Assembly (NCBI RefSeq): GCF_963678635.1 | Contig: NC_087064.1 | Location: forward strand, 4,312,411-4,376,410 | Length of the DNA stretch: 64,000 bases | Origin: Symsagittifera roscoffensis | Lineage: Eukaryota > Xenacoelomorpha > Acoela > Convolutidae | Direction of reading: 5' to 3' | Shown: one piece after another, positions 22,640-36,800 of the stretch | Layout: each line of letters opens with the position of its first letter | How positions within the stretch are numbered: position 1 is the stretch's first letter | Notes under the pieces: model-generated | Seen by the model: the letters and a program-made list of their open reading frames with translations, nothing else | Told to the model about the DNA's origin: nothing | Databases searched by the model: none | Translations under genes and position numbers: made by a program

Positions 22640-23130
22640 ATTTTAGTGGCACTCATACGGACTTTGATAGTATGTGCTTTGACATTCGATTAGTAACAAA
22701 ATAATACAGGTCATGCATTTTTAAATCATCTCATGAACCGAAAAAAGTTACTTGTTTTAACTACTAGTTCAAAAATTAAAACTTGATTTTCATATTTTTC
22801 TATTTCAAGAAGTCTTGCATTATTTCAAAGTCATAATTTATACATGATTTGGTATAATTTTACCTACTTTATTACATGCAAAGTTAGTGTGGATGCCTCA
22901 GTCTGTTATATTCCAAATTATTACATGCAGAGTAGTGTTTTTGTATTTGATCCCACTTTTGCTGCATCTCATTGGCAATTTATTAGCATATGTAGCTGCT
23001 TTATTCGTGACTAGTGTTTGTCGGTTATTAAGCTTGCGTGGCTGTGAGCTCAAACTTAAAAAAGTATGGTTACGTGGGTTTGAAAACTGCTGCGCGATAT
23101 GAAGCGTTCTTTTAACACTCCTAAGCAACG
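22640..23130 (+). repeat. R4-related remnant
   Basis: Shares GTGCTTTGACATTCGATTAG with the region after the R4 copy at 39055 (39538-39557), and GGTTATTAAGCTTGCGTGGC resembles the R4 pre-core. The 71- and 76-codon frames on opposite strands are incidental. Confidence 0.35.
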
Positions 23131-23134
23131 AATC

Positions 23135-24775
23135 TTTGCAACACTCGTAAGCAGCAAATTTTTGCGATGCAAATTAAGTTGAGGCCTGCAAATTAGTCCT
23201 TTTTAAATCAATAGGAGGCTCTAAACACACCCTTTATATCTTACATAGCTTATGAGGGGGAAAACGAAGAAAAAATCCTTTCTATTTTTTTTCGTCAGTT
23301 TTTCAACCAAACAACATTTTAATGGACCATAAAGTGCAGTCGGAGCATTCAGGGACTCGCCCTGATATATGAGCAGTCTTGTTTGTATTACGCGGGTTAA
23401 TAATTCGGGTTACGCTTTCAACGTGATAGATATTGTATTCAAAGTTTTAAACGAGCAGTTAAAGCTCAGTTAGGAGAAAATACCCAATTTTCATCGTTCG
23501 TTTTGGCCGTGTTTAATTATTCCGTTTATTCGTGGTCGGCGCTGAGCACTTCCTGCGTATTCATTATTATGCTAATTCCCAGCTTTTTTGATTATGTCAT
23601 TAAAATCAAACATAAGCAAAGGCTCAAAAGATTGCAATTACTTTCCAGTATAAATATTTATCAGACGTATAAATCAAGTTTAATTTAAAAACAACAAACA
23701 AAATGATACTTAATGGGGTTTCTTATCTGAAAATCTGAACTATAACTTCCGGAGACGATTAATTTTGATAGTTAGCTCGCATATCTCTTCACCATCTTCA
23801 GTTTTTTTTATATGTATGGTCGTGGGAACCTGTAGGTCTTGTTTTGACTTGCATAAGGGTTATAAATTAAAAAGTAGATATGTGATTGCGAAGCTTTTAA
23901 CTGTCATGTTAACAGGCGCCCCGAAAAGGAGACGACAGCTGCTAAGATACTGCATACTACTTATTAGTATGTTCTTTTTAAGAAGGGACTTCCATCACCA
24001 AAAAATTCAGGCAATTTTTTCATCGGTAGAGGTTTTGAAATTTGCATGCCTAGTTTTTGATAAATATGTAACCAATAAAAGGACTGCAAAAATTTTTGCT
24101 CTTCTCAGTAGCTCTTTGTCTAATTATCCTGTCGTCCTATTGTCCTGTCGTCTAATTTACCGAGCGCCAATTTAACTGTTTTATTAAAACTGTTTGTTGT
24201 GACCACAACCTGTTCAATAAATATTCGAGCTGAAATATCGAATAACTTTTACTTGTCATTTGTGCTGCAGCATATTTCGACCTCCATTTTTTGAATCAGG
24301 TATTTTATACTTTTGTCATACTTTTGACGATATGAAGTTAAACATTATGGATTAACTGCTTGTTAAAAGGCATTCGTAAAAGGAAATCTTTCAATCAAAT
24401 AGAGTTATTGATATGTTCCTTTACTTGAAGTTGATAATGTAATATAACTAAATATGGTTTCCGAAAAACTTGACGGGCGTTTAGTTAAATGGGTTTAGTG
24501 CATCTTCATCCATATAATTTTAACCCGAAAAGATAAACCTTCAACAGATGCCATTGGGAATTGATTGTGACTTTTTCTGTAATGGAACCAGATATTCAAG
24601 CACTAGATCTTAATTTCTTTTCTAGCACGGTGTAATAGGAGCTTGGAACGAATTTTCTTGAAGTGGCCTGTTAAGTATTTTCGAGTTGTTTTAAGTTGGC
24701 ATATTTCAACCAAAGGTCAAAAAAGTGTGCTCTCGAAATTTAGAGTTCGTGCTTTTTCCTCGCTCCTTCTCATTA
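23135..24775. other. intergenic DNA upstream of the 422-aa gene
   Basis: Contains an R2-like tail at 23337-23385 and a 136-codon plus-strand frame (23765-24175) with no recognisable domain. No TATA box or initiator can be singled out with confidence. Confidence 0.4.
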
Positions 24776-24800
24776 GTTGAATTTAAATAATATCCAAGTG

Positions 24801-24812
24801 CGACTATTCCAG
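24801..24812 (+). promoter_or_regulatory. splice acceptor-like site 9 bases upstream of the 422-aa gene start
   Basis: CGACTATTCCAG ends at 24812 and is followed by AGAAATAGAATGGG. It would be either a cis acceptor of a 5'-UTR intron or a spliced-leader site. It would exclude the upstream in-frame ATG at 24777 from the mature message. Confidence 0.35.
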
Positions 24813-24821
24813 AGAAATAGA

Positions 24822-27800
24822 ATGGGTGCTTCATACACGAGACTTCCTGCTAACAACCCCGCCATCCCATTCTGTATAATCAGTTTCTTTCATGACCAAA
24901 TCCACATTTTCAATGCGGATTCCAACCTGGTGTCACTGGTTCGAAACTGCCTCCAGTCTCACTACCCGAAAGGTAAGACTGTTCAAAACAATATCTATTT
25001 TTCTTAAGTAGTTGGCCATTGGTTGAAATAAAAATCTTCTACCTCTTTGAATTTTACCTTCTAGAAGAATTTATTTTTCTTCGGTAATTTGATCCGAAAA
25101 AAGTTTGCTTGTAGCATATTGAAAGCTTTTTATTTGTTATATAGTTTTGGCAGGCAATTTTTGAAGAAAAAAAACAGGCCAAAAGTGCCATTTATGAGCA
25201 TTTGGGAACGTTTTGATCAAAAAAACTTTATTTTTCTGGCGCGTGCTCCCCTCGAAAATTGATGCCGATGGCGCCTTTAGAAACATCAGTGTCATTCGAC
25301 TAAAATTCGTTTTGTAAAATAGTAACAAAATTTCCAAAACTTCAAAAGAACATAATTTTTGGTATATTGTTTGTTCTTTTCTTTTTGGGTGATCAATGAA
25401 ACGTTTGAATTATCCACCCTTAGCCATTTTTAAACTTACTGCACGGTATATTTTTGGTCAGACTGTCCCTTTTGCTGATGAGCAAACAAACTCAGTTCTT
25501 CTTGAACAGCAGAATGTAATTTTACGTAATAGGCAAACTGGTCCTACTATCAACACCAGAGATGAGTAATCCTCGAAAGAACTGACTATCAGATTCAATT
25601 GAATCGGCAGCGGGCGAGCACGCATTCCAATGTTGGTATTGTTTGAACCTTGTTGACGCCATCTTTTTATATTGTTTTGTTCAACCTTTTAAGTGCTTGC
25701 GTTATTTTATATCGTTTTTGTTTTCAGTGATAGAAATGCTTGATGATGATATTGTTATCGAAATGAATTGCGATTCTTAATATATTTCTAATTTTATCTG
25801 ATTTGTTTTTCCTGCCTGAAATTTTTTAGGGTGAGCTGTTTTTTTTGGGAGATCAACAAGAAACGTGTTTGGGTGTCTTGAACTTATTAGAATCTTTTCA
25901 GCTATCTCTTGGCATCGTTTTAGGTATTCAGAAGGAATCTATGCGAACAGATGCTGTCATTTTCAAATGTAGTGGGTATCCTTTCTCGCCAATTTATTCC
26001 TCAACTGACCACAGAAACTTCCTCAACTTCGCCTGTGCCTTACTGAAAGAGCTCTCTCAGGTAGCAATATCGACCATGATCTTTACAAAGTTTAAATATA
26101 TTCATTTCCGGTTTGACTACGCCTCGTAAAATTACAATTAAAATTTGCTTTTAACTTTGATCGAACCGCAACTTTTGTGGAAGAAATGTTGTAACTGTAT
26201 GATCATTTGTTCACGCTTACTCGTTGATTTGCAGTCTAAGAACATCCAAAAATAACTGTAATAGACTTCCGTAAAACCAATTTCAGAAAAAGTCAAAGGG
26301 TAATTATCTAGATTCGTGCATTGGTTTTCAGTGCAATTTAACTAAGTTTTTTTTTTCGAATAATACATACTGCTTTACCGGAATTCTATCATTAACTATT
26401 CTGTGAGCTCAAATATCTCAAATTATTTTGCAATTACAAGGTACCACGTGTGCTCATCGGGCAATTACAGCGCGCAAACAGGCCTTCCTTATGAAATGAA
26501 ATTTTTTCTTTCAAGTTTTGAGCAAATCACAGTTTTCATTTAGCGCTTGCTTGTTAATAAAATTTTCGTAAAAAAATCAAAAAAAAAATGTATTGCAAAA
26601 CTATAAGAAAAAATATTGTTTCATTTTTTGGTTATTCAGTTTTTGAAAACAGCTGTTTTCGATGCTTAATTTACTCTACGCGCTCGTATAATAATCTCAT
26701 CACTACACGAACGAAAAACTGCTCTAATTTGAAAAAAAAATAAGAAAAAACTGGTCCGATTTTTTTGCACAGCAACCGACTATTCTTGTTAAAAATAGAA
26801 AATTTGCGGCACTTAATCATTTCTGCTCGATCGGATTAAAATTTATGCATGTGATGAGCAAGCATTATATTGAAAATTTTATTGCAAATTAGCGGCACTA
26901 ATTAATTTTCCCCATGATCGAATTTTTCATTGCTTTGAATGCTGTTAAATCGAGATTACGAATATTCAATAATCGAATTGAATTAGATTTTAATGGCAAG
27001 GAGGTTGGCGAAGATTTTGCACTTAGGGCTTGTTTTGGCTAGTCAAAATTTGTGTCATAGTAGTTTGGTTTCATCGTAATTCTAATAAAAAAAAACAATT
27101 TTTTTGATTCAGCAAGTTTAAAAGAATACGGTCGTGAAATTCTCACATTTTTCTTATAAATAATATGAATTCACACATTTTTTCAGACTTTTAGTCCTGC
27201 TTAAATTCTTTTGGGTTGAGTATGTTGCTTGTTTTAGTATAATTTTTGAACAATTGAGTTTATAGGCGTTGCAAAATTCTTATCAAATTAACCGAGCCTC
27301 TTTTTCGGTATAAATTTTGGGGTCCGAATAACCCAACTCCAACATACTTAGAAAGCCTGAGGATCTACTTAAAAATCACCCTTTGGTATCTTCTAAAGAA
27401 TCTCCACCACTATAAATAAAAACATAAATTAGCACAAGAGCTTTTTATTGAAAGTTCTAATTGCGCTGCATTTTGATTGGTCAAAAACTCGACAGATTTA
27501 ATCTACTTATCATTCTCTCCCTCGGGTAGGGAGCAGTTTTTTAAGTAGATCCAAGCTTTAGTTTCTGGCTAAGTTAAGAGTAAAATAATGTCGATACATC
27601 AGATACAGTAAGTAGCGATAACTTGAAACAGGTAAAATTTATTGAAAAGATCAATCCGCCAATTTTGCTCAAATTTCGCCATGAAACATCAATTCGGTTT
27701 GAAGCACTAGCTCTTGCATACAATTCGTATAGAATAGATAATGTGCTTTTTAACAGCTCTGTTTTACGTTTTGCAGCTCTGTTTCTGTTGCTAAAGAGTT

Positions 27801-30800
27801 GGTATACTATTGTAAAAATGGATGAGACCTTGAAAAAGTGCGAACAAGTCAATCAGGCAGCACTGGATTTTAAAGTGCAATTGTAGTGCAACAAAAAGAG
27901 TCTGTGTGATTCTACCGACTTATATTAAGCAAGTGTACGCTTTCAACCTAATAAATTAAAGTTTTTCAAGCCTGCTCGCTCACTCGAAGCCTTGGGAGCG
28001 GTGGTGAAGTGGTTACGTCTCCGCCTCTAAATCGAAAGGTCAGATGTTCGAGGCCCACCATGATCCGTGCTCGTTGCTTGAGGGTGAAGAAACATTACCC
28101 ATCCCAGAAAAATAACCAAAAAAAATAATTGCATGTAGTTCTTAAACAGGGGCACAACAGCGGTTCGCCGTGATGAGCTGTACAGCTCTTGTGTTGGTCC
28201 TTTCCCCCGTGGATAAATGATCTTAAAAGCCTGCTCGCTAACTCGAAACGGGAAAAAAATTTTGAGTTTTTTTATGTTCGAGTCTCGCGACTGAAGGGGT
28301 TTTAAATTGATGTATCACTCAACTCTCTCCGATGATTTTTTTTGGTAGCTGATTTTAAGTGAAAAAAAAATTAAAACACGCGAATACAAAGTTTCTAGAT
28401 TTTTCGTAATGTCGAAAGTTACATCAGGGCGAAACATCGCTCAATGTTTTTTTTCGCCGAAAACTGAAAAAATTGGAACTGATTATTGTCAATTAATAAA
28501 GGTGTGTGGATTAGCATCTCACAGAACACTTCAAATCACAGATTAAGTGGCTGAAAAAAAAACGCTCTAAAATAACAAAATTGCAAATGGCGCGAAAAAA
28601 AACAAGAATTACTTTCAGTTTCAAAGTAGTTCAAAGGGCTTTAATTTTTAGAACTATTAGAGGAATAAAAATTAACTGTTGATCAAAGAAAAAGTGTCAG
28701 TTATAAAAGATTTTTGAAGTTCAAAGAGCTTTATCGTGATATTTTTTTTCTCCGAAATTCAGAAGTTAGAAATGTTCAAAATGTTTTCTCGAGTTCATTA
28801 TTCTTTCCAACTGTCTTCGGCTGTTTTAAAAATGATTGTTTTTTTTCAGATTTTTCTATAAAATTTTGGTGCCTGAGAAGCGCTTTGTGAAATTTTAGAA
28901 ATTAGTTTTTTAGAACTAGATTTTCAAAAATTTTGTCTAGATTTTTTTGGTAAAATTGGTCTGGGGGCTCCAAACTTGAAACCGGTAGTATCTGAGGATT
29001 TCCTTATTTATTGATGTTGATTTTTCAAGATCGGCTTTTGCTTTTTCATGTTTTTTTTGGTTCGCTTTTGTGTTGAAATATCTTTTTGAAATCAAATCAC
29101 GACCAAACCGTGTTCGACATGATACCAATTTTGGTGTTCTAAGAGTATTTTTTCAGATTACTCTAAAAAAACAACTGATTAAAGATCCTTCTCGTCACTA
29201 AGGTGGTATAGGAATAGTAAGTTTGAATAATATCTCTTCTTTCTTGCTTTTGAAATGAGTGACACAAACTACAACTTGAATCTAGCTTCTTTTGCAGGCA
29301 GGTTACATCAAAGTCATGTCCGGAGACTTCTGCTGGTACAGTGATCTGAGTGCCTGGTTCTTCTACAAGTCTCCCTGCAATGTCGCCACTGACATCGAGT
29401 TCTGTGCCATTGACCTTTGGGGATGGGACAAACTTAAACTTTTCAGGTGACATGATAGAATACGTGGCCAAGTTGTTTTTTATATTGAAAGAAAGAGATA
29501 GCTTTGTTTACAATGGTGATTTTTCAAGCAACGTTTTGGCCAAGTTATTTGGACTACGTTTTTTGTTCGGATTTCACACATAGCGTGGAATTAAAATAAA
29601 AACCAGCATCTAGTTTTCATCACAATTTCAGCAAAATGTTATAATTGAGTTTGCTATTAAGATTTGTGAACATGGAATAAGAAATTGAAATGAACTTGTT
29701 ATCAGAAAACAGTGATCGATTAAACTAGCGAGAAAAAATGGAGAATTTCCGCAATATTGGGTGGTCGAGCTAATCAGTGCTTCGCAAAGGGGAGGGGGTC
29801 ATGTTATGGGTTTTTTTTTTTTCAAATTGCACAAATATTAGTTCGATGGAGTAACTAGTGATTGTACAAGGTTAGTTGTGTATCATAACAAATTTTTTTA
29901 AAATTGGTTTATTGAATGTCGTGCCAAACTTAAAAACTTATGAGAAATGGCCTTTTAAGAATTTTGTAAGAATCAGGCGACATTTTTTTTTACTCAACAC
30001 CTCACTCTGACTCGTACATTTTTAGCAGCCCCCATTTTTAAGTACAAAAAAAAACCCAGTCCAAAGGTTTCTGAAAAAAGAATTAAGGGGAATAAGCCTT
30101 AAATTTCAATAGCTCAAAATGTTCACCTATTCTATCATCTCAATTCTGCTTAATATATAAACAGCTGTCCGCCTGAAATAAACGACGCGATCAAGTACGT
30201 AGTTGCGGAGAACTGGAAGGGTATTCAGCGGGCGGAGTACGAGGAGGAATGTTTCACTATTAAGATGAAGGGCTACCCCTGGCAGAGTCCAAGTGGGGAG
30301 GATGGCGTCAAGAACAGGTATGTAGGATCTTTCCGGTTATGCGGCTCAAAATTACCAAAACGTCGAATGAGCTGTTATCTAATATTAGTGCTAGTACATT
30401 GATTTCAAATTTCTATAACATATTTGAGCGAGCGCCATAAGACCTGATCTAAATTACTAACCGGTTTTCAGGCGTCTCAAAGTATCCGATTATCTTTGAA
30501 ATTAAGTTCCAGACATGTTCGATTTAATTAAATTCAAACAATCAGCTTCAACCATAATTATCTAATTTTCAAAAATGAAAATGATGAAATCGGGGCCGTA
30601 TAACATAAAAGCAACCAGTATGTATTGAATATTTTGGATCTTTTCATTTGTAAAGCTCTAAGTAATGTTAAATTACCGCATGATTAAATGGGCGGGTGAT
30701 TCTAATTATATTGGCGTTTCTCTATTTTTCACAATTTTCAACTTTACGTTTTACTTTAAAAACTCTATTTTTTTAAGTTAAACAGCCGATATTTAAATAT

Positions 30801-33800
30801 AACTGATCCATGGCTCACTTGAAATAGCTCGCTTTGTGAATTACAGCACAGCTTAAAATTCCAGCTTTTAAGATTTGGGACAATGTTTTCCTCAAAAGAT
30901 TGTCAAGACGTTGTTGTAGTCCATTGCCCATAAAATTTCGTTAGTTATCGGAAGTATTACTATGCTCGCATTTTTTTTACATGGAAGTATGTGACACGCG
31001 GAACCCGGAAACTTTTTTTCCAGTTCTAGTCGCACATTTAATTGCTTAGTTTATTGCGGTAGTTAAAACTGCATAAGCCAAATCGATTTTCAAGAAGCAT
31101 CGATTCCTGTCTGTATTTGTTAGCAAGTTTTATTGCGCAGGTCATGGAATTATAATGGATTTTGTGCCGCATTTAAACATCTTCAAATCATCTATCAACG
31201 TTTTTTTTTTCAATGATTTCAAGAGTCAAGGAATGCAGCGAAGACACTTTTATAGGTACTGTTGATATAGCTACTGTAGAAAAGAGGTTGAAAAATTGTT
31301 CACGTTTGATTTTGGTTTTTCGCTGTTTGGCTTTCAAAATTCACTTCAAATTTGTTTGCCTAAAGGAGGGCTCAGTACGCTCTTTGATTTAAAAAAATTC
31401 AAATGTTGAGATCAAAATGCATGTCAAAAGTTCAAAGTGCGATTCGAAAATTGTGACTGACCTCTGATATCAAAAATCTTATATATTAAATGAAAGTCTT
31501 AATGCGCTATGGACGCAACGTGTTAACTTTTCTATCGAGTTTAACGGTTAAGATTCATTCAAAGCAACAATCAGAGAAAGATGAACTCAATCCAGCTTCA
31601 AGGCTGGTCAGTATTTGCCTATTTTTGTCCAAAATTTTGCGTTTACAGATTCTATTCAGTCTGAAACGAATAAACTGAAAACAGCAACCTTCATGCTGAG
31701 ATATTTTTTATCTTCGAAAACCGATTCGGTCCTTGAAATAAATATAAATGTTTCAAAGTTTCATAGCTTTGTCATACAAAGTTTTGTGGCTGTAAAGCTT
31801 GCTTAGAAAAACTGAAACTTTTCGCGTACCGATTCGGTCCACGAAATTTTTCAAAGTTTCATAGCTGGGAGGAGAGTATTGTAACTTCTGAAAGTATACT
31901 GACAGTACCCATTTAAAGGGTTGCAAATCTAAAATTCTGCTGAGATTTTAGATACAACTTTTTTGAAAACTTTTCAAAAAAAAACATAAAAACGTCATAT
32001 CTCAACGTTAAAGATTTAAGAAGACGAATTTGGAGGCCGGATTTGCAATTCCTGAAAGAACTACGACAGTATCTTACTATAGTGTTGCTAATTTAAAATT
32101 GTTTGCAGTTTTTTAAATCTAAATTTTTCGAAAAGTTTTCAAAAAATCACCAAAAAACGTCATATCTCGGAAGCTAATAGGATTTGAGTTGACATATTTG
32201 GAGGCAAGGCTTGGAACCCTGAAAAGCTCTTACAGCATCAATATAACTTTGAGAATTTCAAACTTTGGCGTTAGTCTTTCAAATTTCTAAATTGAATATG
32301 TTTACCAAAACTTCAAGACAAACTGACTTTGGATTGAAACTTCTATATTTGGATTGAAAAAATAAACTTCTAGAATATTCCCGCTAGAGAGTGATTTTTT
32401 AAACGTTGTACTCGATAGAAAAGTTAAAACGTTGCGTCCATAGCGCATTAAGACTTTCAGAGAACTTAAAGTTTTTCGCAAACTGATTCGGTTTATAGAT
32501 AACTGGAATTATTGGTAAAACGATTCGGTGGTAAAGCGATTCGGTGTACGAAGCGCTTGGATTTTTTGAAGTTCATGGCTCGATTAGCTCGCGCAGAAAA
32601 ACTTAATTTCGCGAAACGTTTCCTTCTAATACATAATTTGTAAATATTTCAATTTTTTATAGCTACGATAGCTCGATTAAATGAATTTTGATTTTGTTTC
32701 GAACTGATTCGCTCTATTAGCTCGCTTCATCAGCTCGCTTAAAAAAGTTAATTTTCGCATAATGTTTTGATCTAAACAACTCGAAACATTTCAATTGTTT
32801 ATAGCTTCAAGAACTTGCTTCAGTAAAATGTAAGTGTTTTTGCCAACCAATTCGCTCCATGAAATTACTTGAAATATTGAAGTTTAATAGCTTGAACAGC
32901 TTTGCGTAGAAAAACTTTCCGCACTCCGATTCGCTTCACGAAATTAACATGAATTCTTTAAGGTTTCATAGCTTGAATAGCTTGCTCAGAGTAAGTTTCA
33001 TTTTTTCGAGAACTGATTCGTTCTATGAAACGTTCTATGAAAGTTTTTCGAGAACTGATCCGTTCTATGAAACGTTCTATGATTCGTTCTATGAAAGTAA
33101 CTGCTTCATTCTATGAAAGTTTTCAAGCCGCTTTACGAACTGGCTCAGCTTGAGATTTCGAAGTTTCATAGCTTGATCAGAACAGCAACTATTTTTTGCG
33201 AGCTGATTGATTACTGGCGAAAGACTTGCTAGTTTGTTTTAATATTCAAAATTCCCAGCGGAGTAAAAAAGTATCTATTGATCCAATTTTTTTTATATTA
33301 AGTTATTTTTATAAAAAAGAAGGGTATTCATAAAAGTTTCTTGGAAATAAAAGAACTTAAAAGTGATATATTTTATTTTTTTGAGTTTATCGAATTTTTT
33401 CCAATAGTCGTTGGCTGTTTTTTTGTGGCCGAAATAAGAGTTTCGAATTCGCGAAAGTTTTTGAAAAGCAGAACAGTTTATTTCATCAAAGTAGAACAAT
33501 GAAAATGACATGTCAAAGAAAGCAAGAGCTACGAAGTAAAAACAAACGACTGTCAGTAGTATGCGTTCAGACTGTAAACTAGAGTTATCAACCTTTTTAA
33601 ACCTGGAAATGTAATTTTTCATTGAGTGCGGTTGGCGTGCGAATCCAGTGCGTGACAACTTCTTCGGTCAGGTTTCTTCTTGGAAGAAGGTTTATCATCT
33701 TTTTAACCTATCAACGAGTCTTTCTGAAAGACTCTTTTTAATTGGGTGGCACTTGTTTGTCAAATGAAATTTTTAAAAAATTAATCAGATGTTCCTGCAG

Positions 33801-36800
33801 GTATACAGAGTTTTTTCAGACCAAATTTATCTTTACAAAGAATTATGGGGAAAATTAAAATTATTCAGACCATTTTGATTTCTTGGATGCACAAAATTTG
33901 ACCAGATTTGATTTTTTAAACTTTGTTGGTAGAATTGAAAGTTCTTTAGGGTTTAAAAGTTTTTGATTGGCGATATCTAAAGCGTGTAGAGTTACCAGTT
34001 TTCTATTGATGCCAGTATTATACCCGCGAATTAATCTGACTATGATCGGGTTTATAGAGTCGGGTTTATTCGCTGCGTTCAATATGGGCATTAATTTCTC
34101 TAGCGTCAGCTTAGTATGTTATTAAGAACCTTCTTTTTTCTCGGCTAACTTGCAAATTAAACTTCATTAAAAGTGTTCACTTATTTGGAAATTTCACTGT
34201 AGCGTTATAAGTTGCATAGCATCTGTTCTCTTTTTTTTGTGGCTAGGGTTGCGTGTGACTCTTAATCTGAGTTTTTTTTAGTAATTCGAGGTATATTTCA
34301 GTTTTTCTTATTTCATTTTATAGAGCTGCCTTTTTGTCCTGTTCTTGCTAGTGTTTGCTAAGCGCTTAAATATATTAATGAAATATATTTATAAAGGCAA
34401 TGAATATATATGCTTTTTTGAATTCAATTGCTAACAGTTAGGTAAACTGAGCTCTCCAATTACACAAATGGAAATGAGGCGAAAATGTGTGAGAGCCTTC
34501 TAGTTTTGAAAGTGGATTTAGATTTCCCTGCGGAATAAAAAAAATTACCCAATGACTCATTTAGTTTTCAAAGCTTTTAAACAAAATCATAGTTAAAAGT
34601 GTCAACCAATAATTTTTCTTGAAGTTCAGAGAGCATTAATCTGATGTGTTTCTTCGAAATTTAAAAAATGTTTAAAATTTTTTACTATATATGTTTTTTA
34701 GAATTCTCTAGTTTTTACTTTTTTTGCTTGCGGTTAGCAAGCGTTTTCAAATCGGAATTATTTTTTTTTCGCATTAAGAAATAGTTTCACAAAATCAGTT
34801 AAATCAGTTGATACTACTGCTGACATGCTCAATTTCGTGAAAATCCAAATAAAACTACCTTATCTAGGTAGTGAGTAGGTGGAGTGCTTTTTGGGATTTG
34901 ATTGTATTTTCTAATAAATTTCTTGAAAAACGGTTGATTTTTTTCGGACTAGTGGTTTTCGGCCCAGTTTCCATTAGTTTATTTTCCATTTTTTAATAGA
35001 ATTTTTTGTATTTGGTACTAGTATTCATCTCGACGAAACATCATATAATGGTAAAACAAGGGTTGATCTCTGGGTTGTTAACTATGCGGACGGTGTTCGA
35101 AAAAATCGATATTTGAGGACCATGGAACTAAATGTCAATGTTGATACTGACTCTTTTGTGTCTACAAATACCAAATCGCTTTCTGATTTCAAGCTCGTGT
35201 CATCGCAGAATATATTTGATGCAACTATTGATGCTCTCAAATTTTTCGACATTCCACTTCACAAAATGCTATACGCAATGACAGATAACTGTAGTACGAT
35301 GATTGGTAAGCGGAGTTGTTGTGCCCATGGTATTCTCGCCTGTGAACAAAAAACTTTTCTGTTCAAATTTTCCTATAGCTCAGTCGGCTCTGTATTCGCT
35401 TGAAAAGCATGTAGAACAGTCCATCATTGTATCATGGAACAAACAAACTGCTTTGCAGCTACAAGTTTTGCTCACAAGGTTTCAACCTTTCCTTGTCAGC
35501 CATCTGACTAAGAATTGTCATATTGTTTTCATGCAACTTTCGGAGATTGAATCTCCTACCAAAATTGCCCTATTGGCTAATTTTTATCGGCCTAGTGAGT
35601 GTGGATGTCCTAGAAGAGTTTGCTGCTGCTAAGCTGTGTATGAATGGAAACTTATCCTTGCGAGAGTGCTTCGAGAAATCACTGTTGCCATAGTGGAAGT
35701 CTTTGGGATCTTTATGTGAGTTTGTGTTGCTAGTTTGCCCGCATAACATGAACACTGAATCAGGGTTCTGGCGCATGAAGTTCGCTGAGAGTCAACACCA
35801 GAACTGTTTTTTTTTGCCAGAAACATACGACAGTGTGCGTATCATTCAGGAAGTCTTTAGCCGCGACGATTTCGAAAAGGCGTTCAATTTTCCAGCTGAG
35901 TTATGTGACACAGTTCGCCAAACAGCTGAATATAAGAAATCCACGGAGTCGAAAGTAGAAGAAAATTCACGGAAAAGAGGGCATGCTGAAGATTTTCGAG
36001 AGGAACTGCATGTTTTCAAGCGAATGACTCCTTTAGCTCTCAAGAACCAGCTGAACGAAGCTGATTCTAGCATTGACGAGGCTAAAAAAGCTCTTGAAAA
36101 GAAGAAGGAACTGCTCCATAACCAACGAACTGTTTCTGTGGTCACATTGGATCAACAGTCTGCAGTTGTTATTGACTCAATATTTGTCAAGAAATAAATA
36201 GTTTAATTGACCATGTTTTTCTGAAAGTTAGAAAATGCTCTTTTAGGTTCATATAAAGTTCGTTTTTCAAGATTTGGTCCCAGGTTCATATTTCGTTTTA
36301 TAAAAGTTGGCAGGCCTGACTCATGCTCATCTGTATGCCTGCATAATCTTCTTATCTCTTTTTACTTCATCATTTTTTCTACAGCCTTCGAAAAATTCTT
36401 TGGAGGAATTGTTTGATCCAAATTTTTTCAATTTTTTTTTCTCTTTTTTTCAAACAACTATCACAAATATGAGATTTTGGGTTCATTAGGTAGAAGGTTT
36501 TCTTTGTCGAAGTTTTTTCTGCAACTGCGGCTACGCCAAATTTTTTTGTAGACGTTAAGTTATGGCCCATGGAATAGTCAAAATTTTGCTTTTTGATTTT
36601 TTGAACTTGTCTTCTCTTGAAAATTGCCGTCCCAAGTCTGAAGTTTTAAGTTCAATCGGATCAATGGGTTGTGGGAAACTGCCCTGAATAATCTACTATG
36701 CCTATTTTTTAAACACAAAATTTATGGCCCTCGAAAAAGTTAATACATGTTTTATGTATCGTTTTTTGAAATTATTTGACTTTGCTCGAAAACTACCCGT

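Noticed and set aside
23765-24175. 136-codon plus-strand ORF
   Set aside because: No domain recognised; composition is what AT-rich DNA gives (Leu/Ser/Ile/Phe-rich) and there is no splice or promoter context. Length alone is not enough in 64 kb.
24777-24821. Upstream in-frame ATG for the 422-aa protein
   Set aside because: It would bury the MGASYT myristoylation motif, and an acceptor-like AG at 24812 probably removes it from the mature message. Not excluded without RNA data.
33293-33658. 121-codon minus-strand ORF
   Set aside because: It overlaps an R3 dispersed-repeat fragment and has no recognisable protein features.
35846-36145. 99-codon minus-strand ORF
   Set aside because: Antisense shadow of the hAT-like transposase C-terminal frame.
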